Assembly (NCBI GenBank): GCA_000381625.1
Contig: KB906767.1
Span: 4,207,357 to 4,271,356 of the forward strand
Source of the DNA: Bryobacterales bacterium KBS 96
GTDB lineage: Bacteria; Acidobacteriota; Terriglobia; Bryobacterales; Bryobacteraceae
Length of the DNA stretch: 64,000 bases
Direction: 5' to 3'
Made by a program: the position numbers and the translations under genes. The notes beneath the pieces were generated by a model. It worked only from the letters and a program-made list of their open reading frames with translations. It was not told the origin of the DNA and searched no databases. Of the stretch, positions 60,853 to 64,000 are shown piece by piece. The stretch's first letter is position 1; each line of letters opens with the position of its first letter.

Positions 60853-62058
60853 TCACCCCATCGAGCCTGCCAGCGAGAAAATCGGCATGTACAACGCCAC
60901 CAGCACGAACGCCACGAAAATGCCCATGAAAATCATGATTGCCGGCTCGATCAGCGATAACACGGCCGTGGTCCGTGTCGCGACGTCCTCATCATAGAAC
61001 TCGGCCACGCTGTTCAGCATCTGGGGAAGCGCTCCGGTGGATTCGCCCACTTCCATCATGTCAACAGCCAGCGATGGAAAAATCCCGGTTGAGCTCAAGG
61101 CCTGCGATAAAGACCGGCCTTCCCGCACCAGGCCGGCTGCCTTGGTGAGAGATTTCTTTAGCAAGACGGTCCCAATGGATCTTCCCGAAGTATCCAGCGC
61201 CTGCATCAGCGGAATTCCGCCGATCAGCAAAGTGCTGAGCACTCGCGAGAACTGCGCCACTTGGTATTTCATCCAGATCTCGCCGAAACCCGGAATTTTC
61301 AGCTTCCAGCGGTCGAGGGTCTCGCGCGAGGATTCTCTGCGTGACCATAGCCAGAAGCCCGCGCCCGCCACCAGTAAGGCCGCAATTCCCAGCAGCACAT
61401 AACTGCGCGCCGTGGTTCCCACCGCAATCAGAATGCGCGTCGGCGCGGGCAACTGCACCCGCATGGTGCTGTACAACACGGCGAAATTCGGCACCACGTA
61501 GGTGACGAGGAACGCGATCAGGCAGATCACCACGACGATTAAGACCGCCGGGTACATCAGCGACACCAGCAGCTTCTTACGCACCGCCAGCGTCAGCTTC
61601 TGGTACGCGAGATACCGGTCCAAAACCTCCACCAGCGCTCCGCTCTTTTCACCCGCCAGAATCGTGGTGACGTAAATTGAGGGAAAGACGCCTTGCCGGG
61701 CGAACGCGTCCGACAGCATCGATCCCTCTTTCACTTCGTTGCGGACGGCCTTCACGTGGCGCCCAAGTTTCGGGTCCGTCAGCCGGTCCGCCAGCAGATC
61801 GAGGCCTTTCAAGATCGGCAGCCCGGCGCGGACGAGCGTGACGAACTGTTGGTTAAAGATCAGGAACTTTTCGAGTTTGATTGACTTCTTTCTACGGAAC
61901 CCGCCCATCCGGGCCCCGAGATCCCGGGAACGCACGGAATAGACGAGAAATCCCTGTTGAGACAGACGTTCCCGCGCCTCGCGTTCCGTGGCCGCTTCGG
62001 CAACCTGCTCGTGGATGTGTCCGCGGGTATCCGCGTATCGCAACAAAAATTCCGCCAC
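60853..62058 (-). CDS. GspF/PilC-type inner-membrane platform protein
   Basis: 401 residues with two T2SSF domains (about 70-195 and 270-395), three TM helices, and motifs FNQQFVTLVRAGLPILKGLD, YQKLTLAVRKKLLVSLMYPA, QFSRVLSTLLIGGIPLMQAL and MMEVGESTGALPQMLNSVAE. Three nt separate it from GspE. The N-terminal RYADTRGHIHEQVAEAATE is usual for GspF. Confidence 0.93.
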   Translation of the reverse strand: MAEFLLRYADTRGHIHEQVAEAATEREARERLSQQGFLVYSVRSRDLGARMGGFRRKKSIKLEKFLIFNQQFVTLVRAGLPILKGLDLLADRLTDPKLGRHVKAVRNEVKEGSMLSDAFARQGVFPSIYVTTILAGEKSGALVEVLDRYLAYQKLTLAVRKKLLVSLMYPAVLIVVVICLIAFLVTYVVPNFAVLYSTMRVQLPAPTRILIAVGTTARSYVLLGIAALLVAGAGFWLWSRRESSRETLDRWKLKIPGFGEIWMKYQVAQFSRVLSTLLIGGIPLMQALDTSGRSIGTVLLKKSLTKAAGLVREGRSLSQALSSTGIFPSLAVDMMEVGESTGALPQMLNSVAEFYDEDVATRTTAVLSLIEPAIMIFMGIFVAFVLVALYMPIFSLAGSMG

Positions 62059-62062
62059 GCGT

Positions 62063-62728
62063 CTAATTCTCTCCCGTGTTCACGGCGTTCACCACTTCGG
62101 CCCCATCTGGGATCGCAAACGCGAACAGATCGTCGCTTACCTTGGGATTCACCGTTTCATCGCTGAAGGTGAAATCCAAAACAGACTCGTCTCGTCCGGT
62201 GATCTTCAGTTCGCGGATCGAATAGTCCGGAGCAATCAGCATGGCGACCCTTTCATAAGGCAGGCGATCGTTTGCGGCCTTACCTTCAAGCCAGGTTCCG
62301 CCCGTTCCGCCGTGGGTTTCAAACTCTCGAAACTCTTTCTTTAAATCCAGTTTTCCTAACAAAAATGCCATCGGCGCTCTGAGATCGTCGCTCGCTTTTA
62401 GAGTAGACTTCTCCACCCGGTTGTCTTGCGAGGTATATAAATAGACTTCTTTCCCGTCCGAAATGAACAGTTTTCCTTCCGGTTGAGCATACGTCCAACG
62501 CATGCGTCCCGGTTTACGCAGTACGAGACGGCCCGATTCGGGCGACCGCTCGTGCCCCGCGATCCGATATGTCTCGGTAAACGAAACCGAGAGGGTGCGA
62601 GCGGCGTTATATCGGTGCTCCACTCCCCGGATCAGGGTCTGAAGCTCTGTCGGGCCGGCGAAGACGCCTTCGGCGGCCAGCAAACCGATCGCCACGCACA
62701 CCAGCCACATCAATCCCGATTGACGCAT
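62063..62728 (-). CDS. LolA-like outer-membrane lipoprotein carrier
   Basis: 221 residues. Signal peptide (MWLVCVAIGLLAAEGVFA) then the LolA half-barrel: TLIRGVEHRYNAARTLSVSF, GRLVLRKPGRMRWTYAQPEG, KLFISDGKEVYLYTSQDNRV and FTFSDETVNPKVSDDLFAFA. Typical length. ATG 62728 is chosen at the signal peptide; a GTG one codon earlier is possible and the frame to 62944 runs over pdxH. Its position directly before GspF suggests one transcript. Confidence 0.85.
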   Translation of the reverse strand: MRQSGLMWLVCVAIGLLAAEGVFAGPTELQTLIRGVEHRYNAARTLSVSFTETYRIAGHERSPESGRLVLRKPGRMRWTYAQPEGKLFISDGKEVYLYTSQDNRVEKSTLKASDDLRAPMAFLLGKLDLKKEFREFETHGGTGGTWLEGKAANDRLPYERVAMLIAPDYSIRELKITGRDESVLDFTFSDETVNPKVSDDLFAFAIPDGAEVVNAVNTGEN

Positions 62729-62846
62729 CACAAAATAGATTCGTTTACTTAACTTCAATCCCAAGTAACAGCCGGCGCGACGAGCAGGTGCGCCAGTTTT
62801 TCTTTCCTGCCGTGTGTGGGCATCCCGCGCTGTGTCGGCTGGCCAT

Positions 62847-63518
62847 TTACGGCGCCAACCGCTCCCGTTGCCATAACTGATCCTGGTCCCGCCAGTACTG
62901 TAAACGGTCATGCAGCCGGTTCGGCCGTCCCTGCCAGAATTCAATGACTTCCGGCTCTACACGATAGCCGCCCCAGAACTCCGGCAGCGGCACATCCTCG
63001 ATTTCCGAATAGCGCGCTTCCAGGTCCTTAAGCCGCGCTTCCAACGACGTGCGATTGGGAATCACGGCGCTTTGATGCGATGCCCACGCTCCTAGCCTGC
63101 TCCCTTTCGGCCGGCTCTGAAAGTAATGTTCAGATTGGCCACGCGAAACCCGTTTGACTATCCCTTCCACCCGTACCTGGCGCTCCAGTTCCGCCCAATA
63201 TAAAGTCAGAGCGGCTCGTGGATTTTCTCGCAATTCCCGCGCCTTCCGGCTCTCGTAGTTCGTATAAAACACAAACCCGGCCTCATCCACTTCTTTCAGC
63301 AGAACAATCCGAGCGGATGGACGGCCATCCGGCGTCGCGGTAGCCAGCGTCATTGCGTTTGGCTCTTTCAGCCCCGCTCGCAGCGCTTCCGCAAACCACT
63401 TTTCAAACTGCGCGATCGGGTTCGTGTCCACGGCTGCTTCATCTAGTCCGCCTTGGGTATAGTTTTCCCGTAAGTCGGCAAGCGACAGTTTTAGCGATGA
63501 TGCCGCGTGGTCGGCCAT
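62847..63518 (-). CDS. pdxH: Pyridoxamine 5'-phosphate oxidase
   Basis: 223-residue FMN enzyme of vitamin B6 synthesis/salvage. Motifs: [95 protein letters not shown] and the C-terminal [23 protein letters not shown]-type end. All FMN- and PLP-binding residues of the family seem in place. Confidence 0.95.
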   Translation of the reverse strand: MADHAASSLKLSLADLRENYTQGGLDEAAVDTNPIAQFEKWFAEALRAGLKEPNAMTLATATPDGRPSARIVLLKEVDEAGFVFYTNYESRKARELRENPRAALTLYWAELERQVRVEGIVKRVSRGQSEHYFQSRPKGSRLGAWASHQSAVIPNRTSLEARLKDLEARYSEIEDVPLPEFWGGYRVEPEVIEFWQGRPNRLHDRLQYWRDQDQLWQRERLAP

Positions 63519-63644
63519 TCAAACACAGCGAATTTCTCTCCCCAGTGTGACATCTCCGGCCCGTGATTTCACGGAACGGCGCCCGTACTCACGTGCCGCG
63601 CCCCGCCAGTCCACGCCAAACCTGCGGATTGGACGGATAGTGGA

Positions 63645-63998
63645 CTATTGCGTAAAGAAGTCCCGCACCTTCTCGAACACGCTCTTTTCGTGAGGCTTAT
63701 TCTCGGTGGGCAGCAGCTCCTGCAACTGCTCGAACAGGCGCCGCTGTTCTTTGTTGAGCTTTTTGGGGACCTGCACGTCGATATGCACGTACAGGTCGCC
63801 TCGCCCCCGGCTGTTTACCTCGGGAACGCCTAGATTCCGCAGCCGGAATTGGGCGCCCGCTTGGGTTCCCTCCGGAATTTTGATGGTCTGCTGGCCGTCG
63901 AACGTCTCAATCCCGATCTCCGCTCCCAACGCGGCCTGGGCGATATTGATGGGCAGCGTGCAATGCAGATCGTTATCCCGCCGCTCGAAAATAGGATG
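63645..63998 (-). CDS. dnaJ: DnaJ chaperone, C-terminal part (cut by window edge)
   Basis: The frame continues past the window edge; 117 codons are visible. They encode the end of the substrate-binding region: HPIFERRDNDLHCTLPINIA, QAALGAEIGIETFDGQQTIK, IPEGTQAGAQFRLRNLGVPE, RGDLYVHIDVQVPKKLNKEQ and RRLFEQLQELLP. The J domain and zinc fingers lie outside. It ends 126 bp before pdxH, with no gene between. Confidence 0.92.
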   Translation of the reverse strand, partial: HPIFERRDNDLHCTLPINIAQAALGAEIGIETFDGQQTIKIPEGTQAGAQFRLRNLGVPEVNSRGRGDLYVHIDVQVPKKLNKEQRRLFEQLQELLPTENKPHEKSVFEKVRDFFTQ

Positions 63999-64000
63999 TT

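Overview
The window looks like a chromosomal segment of an Acidobacteriota bacterium, most likely near Solibacter/Bryobacter. This rests on gene families, not on a marker gene. The main pointers are a PadR regulator paired with an 889-residue 'ADOP'-type permease, a very large Oar-like TonB receptor with an N-terminal carboxypeptidase-regulatory domain, a PilM-N-O/GspE-F cluster with a long-tailed GspG-like protein, and many lineage-style small hairpin repeats. No rRNA, tRNA or CRISPR array was recognised.

From 0.3 to 22 kb there is a Wzx/Wzy-type exopolysaccharide locus, all on the + strand except one transposase gene. It holds an outer-membrane export protein, a tyrosine-kinase co-polymerase, a flippase, an FkbM methyltransferase, two hexapeptide acyltransferases, five glycosyltransferases, a polymerase/ligase, an initiating phosphosugar transferase, a secreted beta-helix (pectate-lyase-like) protein, a zinc-ribbon membrane protein, a TPR protein and a VanZ-like membrane protein. 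The middle (about 7.4-13.3 kb) is visibly poorer in G+C, uses several TTG/GTG starts, and was probably acquired by transfer. A REP-associated tyrosine transposase (RAYT) with a tandem REP array interrupts the locus between the kinase and the flippase.

From 22 to 25 kb is a repeat-rich accessory stretch: arrays of tiny hairpins, one of them translated as the N-terminus of a protein, a TGACTACC minisatellite, a small HTH regulator and a cysteine-rich protein with a sigma-like HTH. From 25 to 31 kb there is tadA, a TetR regulator with a perfect operator palindrome, and a MacB-like efflux operon (two permeases, adaptor, ATPase). From 31 to 35 kb lie a translationally coupled DUF6884-like/GIY-YIG-like pair, a DUF4242-like gene and an intact IS110-family element with a possible bridge-RNA region. 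From 35 to 45 kb is a nutrient-uptake module: TonB receptor, ROK regulator, APC permease, M20 hydrolase and GH20-type hexosaminidase. From 45 to 48 kb is PadR-ADOP.

From 48 to 64 kb everything is on the - strand: aldo/keto reductase, a secreted RidA protein, DedA, a PpiD-like foldase, aspartate kinase, cytidylate kinase, a pilus/type II secretion assembly cluster (GspG-like, PilP-, PilO-, PilN-, PilM-like, GspE, GspF), a LolA-like carrier, pdxH and a partial dnaJ.

Two families of short hairpin repeats run through the window. One is REP-like (CTTCAG loops) and is presumably spread by the RAYT. The other is a modular array of 10-16 nt perfect hairpins joined by a constant CTCCC/CTTCC linker, which I cannot match to a named family. 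This second family is the most interesting candidate for something undescribed.
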